From Flavobacterium luteolum (GTDB lineage: Bacteria > Bacteroidota > Bacteroidia > Flavobacteriales > Flavobacteriaceae), in the NCBI RefSeq assembly GCF_027111275.1, contig NZ_CP114286.1, positions 3,520,501-3,584,500 on the forward strand: a stretch of DNA of 64,000 nucleotides, in the 5' to 3' direction. A program made the translations under genes and the position numbers. Below, piece by piece: positions 18,386 to 26,628 of this stretch (the first letter of the stretch is position 1; each line of letters starts with the position of its first letter). The notes beneath the pieces are model-generated. The model was not told the origin of the DNA. It saw nothing but the letters and a program-made list of their open reading frames with translations, and did no database searches.

Positions 18386-18778
18386 ATGGAACTACATTTT
18401 GAAGATTTTGCACTCATAATCAAGGCGGGGGATTACAGTATTCCGTATGGTCTTATGGATGAGGCATTGTTTTTGTCGGTCCGTCCCGCTCTAACAGCAT
18501 TATTAGCAGATAAAAACACAGAGATTCTGTACTTTGGAACGGCTCCCGATAATACAGCGGACGGTCAGGATGAACTTTTGGAGAATGGTCTTTTCTACCG
18601 CATTATTGCCTATGAAAAAAACCTGGGGATCGATTTGGAAAGCCGGCCTGAAGAAATTTTAAATGCTTTCCATTACCTGGTGGTTAATTTCCAGCCGAGA
18701 TGGACTGCCATTTTTGTCGAAGAAGGGCTGACCAAAAAAGAGGTTACCATTGAATTAATGTTCCAAGAAGTGTTTTAG
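18386..18778 (+). CDS. Unknown cytoplasmic protein
   Basis: 130 aa from the ATG at 18386; an upstream ATG at 18326 would add 20 residues overlapping a GC-rich hairpin, so the later start is more likely. It has no export signal. The sequence (MELHFEDFALIIKAGDYSI, then FYRIIAYEKNLGIDLESRPEEIL and WTAIFVEEGLTKKEVTIELM) suggests an alpha/beta fold. No family recognised. Probably co-oriented with its neighbour as accessory cargo. Confidence 0.55.
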   Translation: MELHFEDFALIIKAGDYSIPYGLMDEALFLSVRPALTALLADKNTEILYFGTAPDNTADGQDELLENGLFYRIIAYEKNLGIDLESRPEEILNAFHYLVVNFQPRWTAIFVEEGLTKKEVTIELMFQEVF

Positions 18779-18958
18779 AAGGAGATTTTTCTTATGCTCT
18801 TCAAACTCAATGCAGAAGTAATGATTTCTGAACTGATGAATGCAGAACTGATTATTTCTTACTATATACTTTTTTAAACAGCGGGCAGGCAGTGGAAAAC
18901 TGAACACAAAACCCCTGCACAGCAAAAACAATGATGCTCCATTTTAAATTACTATTTT

Positions 18959-19387
18959 ATGAACCTAGATGAAGGTATAGAAAGATTTGCGGCCGCACAG
19001 CAGGATGTATACCAGCAGGCACTGCAGGAAATAAAAAACGGAAAGAAACAAAGCCACTGGATGTGGTACATTTTTCCCCAGATCAGAGGTCTGGGATTTA
19101 CGGATTACAATGTTTATTATGGAATAAAGGACCTTAATGAAGCCCGCGCCTATCTGAATGATCCAGTGCTTGGTAAACGCCTGATTGAAATTTCAGAAGC
19201 AGTGCTCAGCCAGCAGAGAAAAACAGCCTTAGAGATATTCGGCAGGCCTGATGACAGGAAACTCAAGTCCTGCATGACCTTATTTAGCCGGATCGAAAAT
19301 ACGGATCCAGTATTTCAAAAAGTGCTGGATAAATACTATAACGGGGAGTATGATGATAAGACCATATCCCTATTAAACGAGCAGTAA
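18959..19387 (+). CDS. DUF1810 family protein
   Basis: 142 aa. The conserved core SHWMWYIFPQIRGLG, then YYGIKDLNEARAYLNDPVLG, RLIEISEAVL and DDRKLKSCMTLF identifies the DUF1810 ('calpastatin-like') family, a helical cytoplasmic protein of about 140 residues found in many bacteria. Its biochemical function is not settled. It stands alone, with ~180 bp upstream and ~230 bp downstream without genes. Complete length for the family. Confidence 0.88.
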   Translation: MNLDEGIERFAAAQQDVYQQALQEIKNGKKQSHWMWYIFPQIRGLGFTDYNVYYGIKDLNEARAYLNDPVLGKRLIEISEAVLSQQRKTALEIFGRPDDRKLKSCMTLFSRIENTDPVFQKVLDKYYNGEYDDKTISLLNEQ

Positions 19388-19621
19388 AATAAGCCCTAAA
19401 ATTTTTGACAGCAAAGAGATTGATTCATCTGCAGTTTTATTGGCAGAGCAGCATTATTTTGAGAATTACACTTTTTACAAAAATAAATTCAATACCCCAT
19501 GCTGAATGAAATTATGGATAGATAAAAATTCAAGCCATGCTGAAGAGTTAAAAGATCTTATGAGTTTTATCAGAAAAGCAGCTGCAGAGGTTATACTATG
19601 ACAGTAAAAAAAGATGATGCG

Positions 19622-20104
19622 CTACAGGTCTACGAAAGTAAGCTTTACTGCGGCCAAGTATTCATCGGTTGCGATGCTGAGCTGGGGCATAAGCTGCTGC
19701 ATTTTTGCTTTTACAATTTCATCGCGCTGTTTCTGTAAAAGCGCATATCGATCTGCTCTCTGCTCGGGAGTTTCGTCGATTTCTATTTGGTCCGAATTAA
19801 TGCCAAGGCCCTGCTCGTCTTGACTTTCTGACTGCTGCTTTTTCTTCTCAAGCCATCTTTCATGGTCTGCACTTTCATAGGTATTGTACAGATATTCATA
19901 TAAAATCATTTCACATCTTTTTAGATGCTCCCATGGCTGAGGATCTTCTTCGACGAATTCATGCGGGTAGGTGTAAATGGTAATTTCCATTCTTGAAAAC
20001 AGATCGAGTTTATAGTAATCTATAAATTCGTTATCGCTAACTCCCTTGAAATAATCAATTTCCTGCATTGTACTTTTTTTTACTTGAAATAATAAGGTTT
20101 TCAT
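19622..20104 (-). CDS. Unknown protein next to SRAP gene
   Basis: About 160 aa. The frame is open up to a GTG at 20140 directly after the SRAP stop; ATG starts at 20104 or 20068 are more plausible and I cannot choose firmly. It is highly charged, with a long helical, Gln/Glu/Lys-rich C-terminal half (KKKQQSESQDEQG, then EQRADRYALLQKQRDEIVKA) that may form a coiled coil. The N-terminal half has aromatic motifs (YKLDLFSRMEITIYTYPHEF). I do not recognise the family. Tandem arrangement downstream of SRAP suggests a shared transcript. Confidence 0.55.
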   Translation of the reverse strand: MKTLLFQVKKSTMQEIDYFKGVSDNEFIDYYKLDLFSRMEITIYTYPHEFVEEDPQPWEHLKRCEMILYEYLYNTYESADHERWLEKKKQQSESQDEQGLGINSDQIEIDETPEQRADRYALLQKQRDEIVKAKMQQLMPQLSIATDEYLAAVKLTFVDL

Positions 20105-20140
20105 TCTGTGGAAACGAAACCCCTTGAACTGGAACTTCAC

Positions 20141-20818
20141 TTAAAAAAGCCCATATTGTACATTTGGATTTAAATTCACTGCGTTGAGATTTCCTTCATA
20201 TGGAAATGCAAATTCAGACATATCAATGCTTTGATCCAGCCATGCCGTTTCGTCCTGGCGGCGCAGCATGATGGGCATTCTCGAATCATGGATATTCCCG
20301 GATTTGATGGATTTGCTGTTGTGCACATACTTCATTATCTGGTTTCCTTCAGTGGTAACCATAGTAAATGTGTTTTTTGTAATGCCCAGTCCAGGATGCA
20401 GCCACGAAGAATACAGTCCTGCAAAGGTGAATATTTCATCATCGAAGGATTTTATCTGGTATTTGTCTTTGGCTTTACCCTGTTTGTCGTGCCAATGCCA
20501 TTCATAATATGCAGAAGCTATGATAAGGCATCGGTTCTGTGTTATGTTTTTATATGAGTTCCTGCTGTCTATAGTTTCAATTCGGGCATTTAGTGTTCTG
20601 CGTCTATTGAAATCCTCATCTGCCCATGACGGCATCAGCCCCCAGGTGTGATCCGTGGTGATGATGTTTGGAGCGGTATCCAGAATAATTGGAATGTTTG
20701 GATATTTGAAACCTTTAATAAAATCCGACTGCAGAAAAGCATCTTCATTCTCTACCTCTGCGTTAAACCTTCTCTTGACAGCTTCGATAGTAGACATCTG
20801 TTGTGTGTAGTAGCACAT
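20141..20818 (-). CDS. SRAP-domain protein (YedK/HMCES family)
   Basis: 225 aa. The N-terminus MCYY exposes Cys2, the residue that crosslinks to abasic sites in single-stranded DNA after Met removal. The other hallmarks are LMPSWADE (family W-G-L-(I/M)-P), NARIETI, SAYYEWHW (conserved Glu) and IHDSRMPIML (conserved His in H-x-R-M-P). The family shields abasic sites and was long called 'SOS response-associated peptidase'. It lies immediately downstream of dnaE2 and dinB in the same direction, with a -7 like element of its own at 20890-20897, consistent with a damage-tolerance cassette. Confidence 0.93.
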   Translation of the reverse strand: MCYYTQQMSTIEAVKRRFNAEVENEDAFLQSDFIKGFKYPNIPIILDTAPNIITTDHTWGLMPSWADEDFNRRRTLNARIETIDSRNSYKNITQNRCLIIASAYYEWHWHDKQGKAKDKYQIKSFDDEIFTFAGLYSSWLHPGLGITKNTFTMVTTEGNQIMKYVHNSKSIKSGNIHDSRMPIMLRRQDETAWLDQSIDMSEFAFPYEGNLNAVNLNPNVQYGLF

Positions 20819-20889
20819 AAACTTTATTTTTAGTTTAGTAACTTTATTTAACTGTGAGCTCCTTGATGTTTGCGCAAGAGCCTTTCTAT

Positions 20890-20897
20890 CAAATTTA
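20890..20897 (-). promoter_or_regulatory. Candidate promoter of the SRAP gene
   Basis: The - strand reads TAAATTTG, an exact TAnnTTTG, about 70 nt before the SRAP start. The -33 element is weak. Confidence 0.4.
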
Positions 20898-20920
20898 ATG
20901 ATTTATTTTTTAAATAGCCA

Positions 20921-20933
20921 GGGCACAGAGCCC
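20921..20933 (-). terminator. Small hairpin after dnaE2
   Basis: GGGC-TCTGT-GCCC on the - strand, just after the dnaE2 stop and followed by an AT-rich run. Weak terminator candidate. Confidence 0.35.
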
Positions 20934-20949
20934 TAAAAATATAACACGA

Positions 20950-23900
20950 CTATGATTTCATTTTATGTCTGGGCAGGTTTATCTCGTGCTCCTGCGGGTA
21001 GGGCTGGCGCTCTGTGCTGCTTACATCCTGTTTAATCTGGTTCTGAGTGGTAAACCTTTTATCGGAATCTCCGTATCTGGGATCGGGAATGAAAGGCATC
21101 TTGGCCATCTTCAGAATCGTTATGGTCGGAAAATGATAATCAATCTCAACAGTTCCCAGCAGCAGGTAACATCCTCCTCCCTGAAATGGATACTTAATGA
21201 GTGAATCAGGAAAATGGGCTGTGTCAAAATAAGCCCCCTGGTGGTCAATCCATGTCCCAAAATACATATTGCCTTTTTTTGTCGGCACCTGTTTGGTTGA
21301 GATCAGATAGGCAAGCATCCTTACCTGCCTTTTGTGATAAAGCAGTAAATCTTTTACCAGTACATCACCGCGGTGTCTGGTCTGCAGCAGGTCAAATACA
21401 GTGCAGGATATGGGAAAACTCAACAGTTCAATTTCATCAAAGGCATCTTCAAAAATGGAACGTTCCAGTACAGGCAGTTTAAATTCCTTTGCGGGCTCCT
21501 GCAGCAGCATCAGGCTGCGGTTTTCGGGTTTATAATTATTTAAGAGCAGGCTGACCAGAACCAGCAGCTGGTTTTTAGTTTTTCCCGTAAATCGGAACGC
21601 GCCTATAAAGATCAGGGTTTTTATGTTTTCAATTCCCATCGGCACCCTGTTTATAAAATCTTCCAATGAAAGAAAGTCCCCGTTTCTGTTGCGTTCGAGT
21701 GCAATAAACTGAGAGAGTTTGGAATCTATGTTCAGCAGGTGCATAAAGCCGAGGTATATGTCATTCCCATACAATACCGTTTCATACCCGCTTTTGTTCA
21801 CGCAGGGATTATGGATAGCAGCGCCAGCCATCCTTGCTTCGTGTATATAAATTTCAGTGCGGTAAAACCCGCCCTGATTGTTTATCACGGCGACCATAAA
21901 CTCAATGGGATAATGCACTTTAAGATACAGGCTCTGGTAGCTTTCCACGGCATAGGAAGCGGAGTGGGCCTTACAGAAGGAATACCCTGCAAAAGATTCA
22001 ATCTGGCGGTAAATTTCCTGGCTGAGTGCCAAAGGATGCCCCTTTGTCCCGCAGGATTTAAAAAAATCATCCTTTACTTTCTCAAGGGCAGCTTTGGATC
22101 TTCCTTTCCCGGACATGGCACGGCGCAGGATATCACCGTCAGCTGCTGAAAGCCCGCCGTAATGCAGTGCAATCTTGATCACATCTTCCTGATAGACCAT
22201 AATGCCGTATGTTTCCCCGAGCTGCTGTTCAAATACCGGATGGAAATATTCGAACTTGGAAGGGTTGTTATGCCGGAAAATATATTCCTTCATCATACCG
22301 GACTGCGCCACGCCGGGACGGATAATGGAGGAGGCAGCCACAAGGGTCTTATAGTTGTCGCATTTCAAACGGCGCAGCAGACCTCGCATGGCCGGACTTT
22401 CAATGTAAAAGCAGCCGATTGTCCTTCCTTCGGCGAGATATTTATTGGCTGAAGCCTCGTTTTTTGAGAGGCGCGTATCGCGGATATTAATGCGCAGCCC
22501 CCTGTTTTTTTCAATCAGTTTAACCGTATCATCAATGTGGCCGATGCCTCTCTGGCTCAGGATATCAAACTTTTCAAAGCCAATATCTTCAGCGGTATGC
22601 ATATCAAAGAGCACAATCGGGAACCCTTTCGGTGGCATTTCCAAAGGAGTATAGTTTGTTAAAGGCTCTTCCGAAATCAAGATGCCGCAGGAATGCATGC
22701 TTCTCATGTTTGGATATTTCTCCAGCATCATGCCGTATTCCTGCACCAGTTTGACAATAGAATTAGTCTGGTGAAATTTCATCGGATTTTTTGCCAGCTG
22801 GTCCAATTCCTCCTTGGGCAGCCCGAATACTTTTCCCACTTCACGGAAAATGGATCGGTATTTGAATTCCACATTAGTGCCACAGAAAGCCACATTCTCA
22901 TAACCGTAGCGGTCAAAGATGTATTTCAGTATCACATCACGCTCTTTCCAGGACCAGTCGATGTCAAAATCGGGCGGGCTCTTGCGGTTTTCATTCAGGA
23001 ACCGCTCGAAATACAGATCCAGTTCCAAAGGGCATATATCGGTAATGCCCAGACAGTAGGCAATAATGCTGTTGGCGCCCGAACCCCTTCCGATGTGGAG
23101 GAAACCGCGGCTGTTGCTGTATCGAATGATATCCCAGGTAATGAGAAAATAGCCGCTGAATTCAAGATCATTAATCACTTTTAGCTCTTTCTCCACACGT
23201 GCTTTTGCCTGGTCATTATGGCGCCCGTAACGCCATACCAGACCTTCTTCTGCAAGGGTTGTCAGAAGGGCAATGTCCCCTTTTTTATTTTTGGTATAGT
23301 ATTTTTTGTTTTTTGGACTTTCAAAATCGTACTGAAAATTACAGCGCTCGATAATATGCCGGGTATTGTGGATGATCTCGGGATAATCATTATACAGGGC
23401 AGTAAGCTGCGCTTCGGGAATCATGACATCTGATTTACTGCAGCAGTCATCCGGCCCGAGTTTGGAGAGAAGTTCGTTGAGGTCAACCGCGCGCAGAATC
23501 CTGTGAAGGTTGTATTCCCTTTTGGTGCGGAAGACCACCGGCTGAAGAATAACCATGTCGGCGCGGCGCTTTCTCCACTGGGATATCACGAGTTTTGACA
23601 GCTGGTCGGGACGGATGCCGATGTACTGGTTATGCCCGAGCTCATCTGGCGCATTTTCCAAAGGATAAATGATGAAAACATCCGAGAAAAACGGTGCGGT
23701 TTGAGGCAGCGGTTTCTTTTCAAAGTTATGTTCAGTCAGAAAGCGGTTCATCTGGGCAAGACCGACTGCATTTTGTGCAAGCCCGATATAGCGCAGGCGG
23801 TGCCTGCAGCGGAATTCTATCCCGACAAGCGGTTTTATGCCTGAAGCTTCACAGCCTTTTATAAAATCATAAATCCCTGTCACGGTATTGATGTCGGTTA

Positions 23901-24003
23901 ATGCCATTGCCGTGACACGGCAATCGGCTGCCTGTCTTATCAGATCATCCAGCGGAATGGTGCCGTAGCGAAGAGAATGATAGGAGTGGCAGTTGAGAAA
24001 CAT
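20950..24003 (-). CDS. dnaE2: DnaE-type DNA polymerase III alpha subunit, error-prone (DnaE2-like)
   Basis: 1017 aa. The N-terminal PHP domain starts MFLNCHSYHSLRYG, where the H-x-H pattern is present as H-S-Y-H. The polymerase palm carries PPDFDIDWSW (catalytic acidic residues), GRGSGANS and the helix-hairpin-helix region. The C-terminus has a short OB-fold (VRMLAYLISTKQV). The length of about 1,000 aa and the pairing with a Y-family polymerase and SRAP fit the accessory, mutagenic DnaE2 group, not the replicative DnaE (about 1,450 aa in Bacteroidota). It starts 3 nt after the dinB stop, so the two are cotranscribed. Expected role: translesion synthesis in the damage response. Confidence 0.92.
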   Translation of the reverse strand: MFLNCHSYHSLRYGTIPLDDLIRQAADCRVTAMALTDINTVTGIYDFIKGCEASGIKPLVGIEFRCRHRLRYIGLAQNAVGLAQMNRFLTEHNFEKKPLPQTAPFFSDVFIIYPLENAPDELGHNQYIGIRPDQLSKLVISQWRKRRADMVILQPVVFRTKREYNLHRILRAVDLNELLSKLGPDDCCSKSDVMIPEAQLTALYNDYPEIIHNTRHIIERCNFQYDFESPKNKKYYTKNKKGDIALLTTLAEEGLVWRYGRHNDQAKARVEKELKVINDLEFSGYFLITWDIIRYSNSRGFLHIGRGSGANSIIAYCLGITDICPLELDLYFERFLNENRKSPPDFDIDWSWKERDVILKYIFDRYGYENVAFCGTNVEFKYRSIFREVGKVFGLPKEELDQLAKNPMKFHQTNSIVKLVQEYGMMLEKYPNMRSMHSCGILISEEPLTNYTPLEMPPKGFPIVLFDMHTAEDIGFEKFDILSQRGIGHIDDTVKLIEKNRGLRINIRDTRLSKNEASANKYLAEGRTIGCFYIESPAMRGLLRRLKCDNYKTLVAASSIIRPGVAQSGMMKEYIFRHNNPSKFEYFHPVFEQQLGETYGIMVYQEDVIKIALHYGGLSAADGDILRRAMSGKGRSKAALEKVKDDFFKSCGTKGHPLALSQEIYRQIESFAGYSFCKAHSASYAVESYQSLYLKVHYPIEFMVAVINNQGGFYRTEIYIHEARMAGAAIHNPCVNKSGYETVLYGNDIYLGFMHLLNIDSKLSQFIALERNRNGDFLSLEDFINRVPMGIENIKTLIFIGAFRFTGKTKNQLLVLVSLLLNNYKPENRSLMLLQEPAKEFKLPVLERSIFEDAFDEIELLSFPISCTVFDLLQTRHRGDVLVKDLLLYHKRQVRMLAYLISTKQVPTKKGNMYFGTWIDHQGAYFDTAHFPDSLIKYPFQGGGCYLLLGTVEIDYHFPTITILKMAKMPFIPDPRYGDSDKRFTTQNQIKQDVSSTERQPYPQEHEINLPRHKMKS

Positions 24004-24006
24004 GAT

Positions 24007-25188
24007 TTATTTTTTGCGTTTTAAAATTTCGTCTTTATTGTTGGGTTTGAAAGAGGCACCGGCGCATCTCATCACGGCGTCGAAGCCGTAGCGTGTTTTC
24101 ATCCTGTCCATTGCCTGATAGAGAGACAGCATTTCCTGGGTATCACTGAACAGGTCAATCTGATAGGTTCCCCTGACCAGTCCGCTGAAACGCACACCGA
24201 TCAGACGCAGTCTCATACGGCGCTGGTATAATTTATCGAACAATTCTGTTACGGTTCTGGTCAGTATATGGTCGGCAGAGGTGTACTGCACCCTGCACTG
24301 TTTGGTTTCCGTATCAAAATTGGCATATCGTATCTTCACTGTTACCGTTGAGGTGAGCCACTCTTCCGAGCGCAGCTGATAGGCGAGCTTTTCGACCATT
24401 CCAAGAAGCACCCTGTTCAATTTGGGCATATCTATCGTATCTTGGGAAAAGGTATGCTCGGTAGAGATGGATTTTCTTTCCGTATAGGGTTCAACAGGAT
24501 TGTTGTCAATACCATTTGCTTTTTTCCAAAGTTCAAGCCCGTTTTTGCCTATCATCTGCTGCAGGGCTTCTGCCGGCATTTCAGACAGCGTCTGGATGGT
24601 GCGTATTCCAATCCTGGACAAAAGTTCGAAGGTCTTCTGTCCCACCATTGGGATTTTTTGAATCGAAAGCGGATTTAGGAAAGACTGCACCAAATGCTCG
24701 GGTATTTCCAGGTTCTGTTTCTGTTTTCCTTCTCCTGTTCCAATTTTGGAAACCGTTTTGTTGATGGAGAGCGCAAAGGTGAGGGGCAGGCCCGTCTCTT
24801 TTGTGATGCGCTGTGCCAGTTCATCGGTCCATTTATAGCTGCCGTAGAACTTGTCCATTCCCGAAATATCCAGGTAGAATTCATCAATTGAAGCTTTTTC
24901 GACAACCGGCGCTTTTTCCTGAATGATTTCGGTAATATCGTGGGATAGTTTGGAATACAGCTCCATATCGCCTTTCATTATTTTGGCCTGCGGACAGAGC
25001 TTCATTGCCATGTGGATCGGCATGGCCGAACGCACTCCGAACCGTCGTGCTTCATAAGAGCATGAAGCCACAACCCCTCTTTCGCCTCCGCCGATAATCA
25101 AGGGAATCCCATGCAGTTCAGAATTTGCCAGCCTTTCGCAGGATACGAAAAACGTATTCATATCGATGTGTACAATTGCCCGGTTCAT
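24007..25188 (-). CDS. dinB: Y-family DNA polymerase (DinB/ImuB-like)
   Basis: 393 aa. Catalytic residues of an active Y-family polymerase are present: Asp9 in HIDMNTFFVSCERL, and Asp102-Glu103 in ASIDEFYLDISG. SYEARRFGVRSAMP is the typical finger segment. The little finger domain spans about residues 240-350. Because the active-site acids are intact, this is a working polymerase like DinB and not the catalytically dead ImuB. It is first of the dinB-dnaE2-SRAP series. The upstream region has a -7 element overlapping an inverted repeat (25212-25228), a possible damage-response operator, but no LexA-type gene is adjacent. Confidence 0.92.
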   Translation of the reverse strand: MNRAIVHIDMNTFFVSCERLANSELHGIPLIIGGGERGVVASCSYEARRFGVRSAMPIHMAMKLCPQAKIMKGDMELYSKLSHDITEIIQEKAPVVEKASIDEFYLDISGMDKFYGSYKWTDELAQRITKETGLPLTFALSINKTVSKIGTGEGKQKQNLEIPEHLVQSFLNPLSIQKIPMVGQKTFELLSRIGIRTIQTLSEMPAEALQQMIGKNGLELWKKANGIDNNPVEPYTERKSISTEHTFSQDTIDMPKLNRVLLGMVEKLAYQLRSEEWLTSTVTVKIRYANFDTETKQCRVQYTSADHILTRTVTELFDKLYQRRMRLRLIGVRFSGLVRGTYQIDLFSDTQEMLSLYQAMDRMKTRYGFDAVMRCAGASFKPNNKDEILKRKK

Positions 25189-25620
25189 AATCTATATCAT
25201 TTTATACGGATCAAAATTAGTACAGTACGTAACAAAAAATAAAAATAAAATGTTCCAAATAATAACAAAGTGTAAAAATCCTTATTTTGCAGTGCATGCG
25301 AAAAACCGCTTTTTTATGCATAAGATGCTTTATTCAGAATTTACAGCAAGGGTGCTTACCGCAGATCAGAGAAAATCAATTTCTAAAATACTGCGGCCTT
25401 TTTGAATTTTACCTATTTAAATGCAGAAATCGTTTCACAATAATCAATTGCGGAGCTCTGTCTGCTTTTTTATTTATGTATATTTCGTATATTTAACAGC
25501 TGTTAACCGCTTCAGGGATATAAATCAATGGTTTAACCATCTGAGGATTTCTATTTTTATTTAACCAGTCTTCCGCAGATTTTAAGATTCTTGTCTTTTG
25601 CTGCGCAAAAAGTATATGAC
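25189..25620. other. Divergent regulatory region between dinB and response regulator
   Basis: About 430 bp, no gene. It holds the dinB promoter candidate with its inverted repeat (25212-25228), and a 14-bp perfect palindrome TTAACAGCTGTTAA at 25493-25506, preceded by two TATATTT-like stretches, which may regulate the response-regulator gene. Confidence 0.5.
25212..25228 (-). promoter_or_regulatory. dinB promoter with overlapping inverted repeat
   Basis: The - strand reads GTACTGTAC (inverted repeat, 25220-25228) directly followed by TAATTTTG (25212-25219, exact TAnnTTTG). Transcription would start about 17-20 nt before the dinB ATG. The repeat lies between the -33 and -7 positions, where a repressor would block RNA polymerase. 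Confidence 0.42.
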
Positions 25621-26070
25621 ATGTCCAAACTCCATAATCCACAGAAATTTATTTTTATAGCTGATGATGATGAAGATGACAGAATGCTGTTTTTTGATGC
25701 TGTTCAGGATTTAAATCTGCCGGCGGTAATTGAATCTGCTTCGGACGGAGAGGAACTTCTCAATACACTCTGCGGGAAAACGAAGCATCTGCCGGATCTT
25801 ATTTTTCTTGATATCAATATGCCGATCAAAAATGGATTTGACTGTCTGCAGGAGATCCGCAGCAAGGATGGGGCTTTAAAAGAAGTAAGGATTATTATGC
25901 TGTCCACCAGCAGGAGTACAGACAATATTGAGCTAAGCTATAAACTGGGTGCAGATTTTTATGCTGTAAAGCCAAGCACTTTCCAGGGACTGAAAGATCT
26001 GCTTCAGAAAGTGTTTGAAATGGACTGGAAAAACGTCGAAAAAAACAGTACTAAATTCCTGCTTGCTTAA
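25621..26070 (+). CDS. Single-domain response regulator (REC only)
   Basis: 149 aa from the ATG at 25621 (a TTG at 25591 would add 10 residues). It is a receiver domain with acidic pocket IADDDEDDRMLF, phospho-acceptor Asp in DLIFLDINMPIKNG, Thr/Ser switch (IIMLSTSRSTD) and conserved Lys in AVKPSTFQGL. No output domain follows, so it acts as a stand-alone REC (Rcp1/CheY-like) that would pass phosphate to or from a histidine kinase encoded elsewhere. Such proteins are common in Flavobacterium next to hybrid kinases, but no kinase is present here. Confidence 0.9.
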   Translation: MSKLHNPQKFIFIADDDEDDRMLFFDAVQDLNLPAVIESASDGEELLNTLCGKTKHLPDLIFLDINMPIKNGFDCLQEIRSKDGALKEVRIIMLSTSRSTDNIELSYKLGADFYAVKPSTFQGLKDLLQKVFEMDWKNVEKNSTKFLLA

Positions 26071-26628
26071 GCAGAAAATCCGCATCATATTTTACAGCAC
26101 TTATAATTTTAATTCTTTGGAAAAAGTAGGTAATGACTGTGAATCAGAACTTTTGCATAGTTGTGATCGTCTCAATTTAGTAATGAGGTATACAGTTTCG
26201 AACCTAAAGCCGGTAAGCCTTAATTTTTCTTGGATTTTAGTTTTCTAAAATTGCGAGTGCCACGATTTTGCCACAAAACTTATAGTGTTTTTTAAACTAT
26301 AATTTTAAGTATAGAATATACAGGTATAAAACTTCATTTGAAGTATCCTGCATAGAAGTAATGAGATTTACAAAGAAACTAATAGATTAGGATTTTATTC
26401 ATTATATAGAAAGGGATTACAAAACAGGTATTTCTACCTGCTTTCCATTGTTTTCCAAAGTATATTTTAGCTGTTATCATTATTCAAAGTGCGAACAAAT
26501 AAAATAATGACCTGTTTAAATATATTGTATGCTTAAAAAACAAAACGGATTAAAATAAATACTGAGCATTTAACATAATTGATTACTATTTATAAAATAG
26601 GTAAAAGACTAACCTGCCAATAACTATC
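26071..26628. other. AT-rich intergenic region before the defence island
   Basis: About 560 bp with no gene. It includes imperfect repeat copy B (26248-26281) and a short palindrome CTTCATTTGAAG (around 26332-26343). No clear promoter match found. Confidence 0.5.
26248..26281 (+). repeat. Imperfect repeat copy B (candidate att relic)
   Basis: AAATTGCGAGTGCCAC followed by GATTTTGCCACAAAAC, related to copy A at 14428-14461. A GGTA...GTTTC element lies 60 (A) or 77 (B) bp upstream of each core. Confidence 0.4.

Noticed and set aside
19506..19601. 31-aa ORF (begins MKLWIDKNSS)
   Set aside because: Short, no conserved features, and no promoter. Possibly a fragment of an older gene, but I cannot identify it.
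21201..23844. Long open frames on the + strand opposite dnaE2
   Set aside because: Antisense shadows created by the codon use of dnaE2. No start context, no family.
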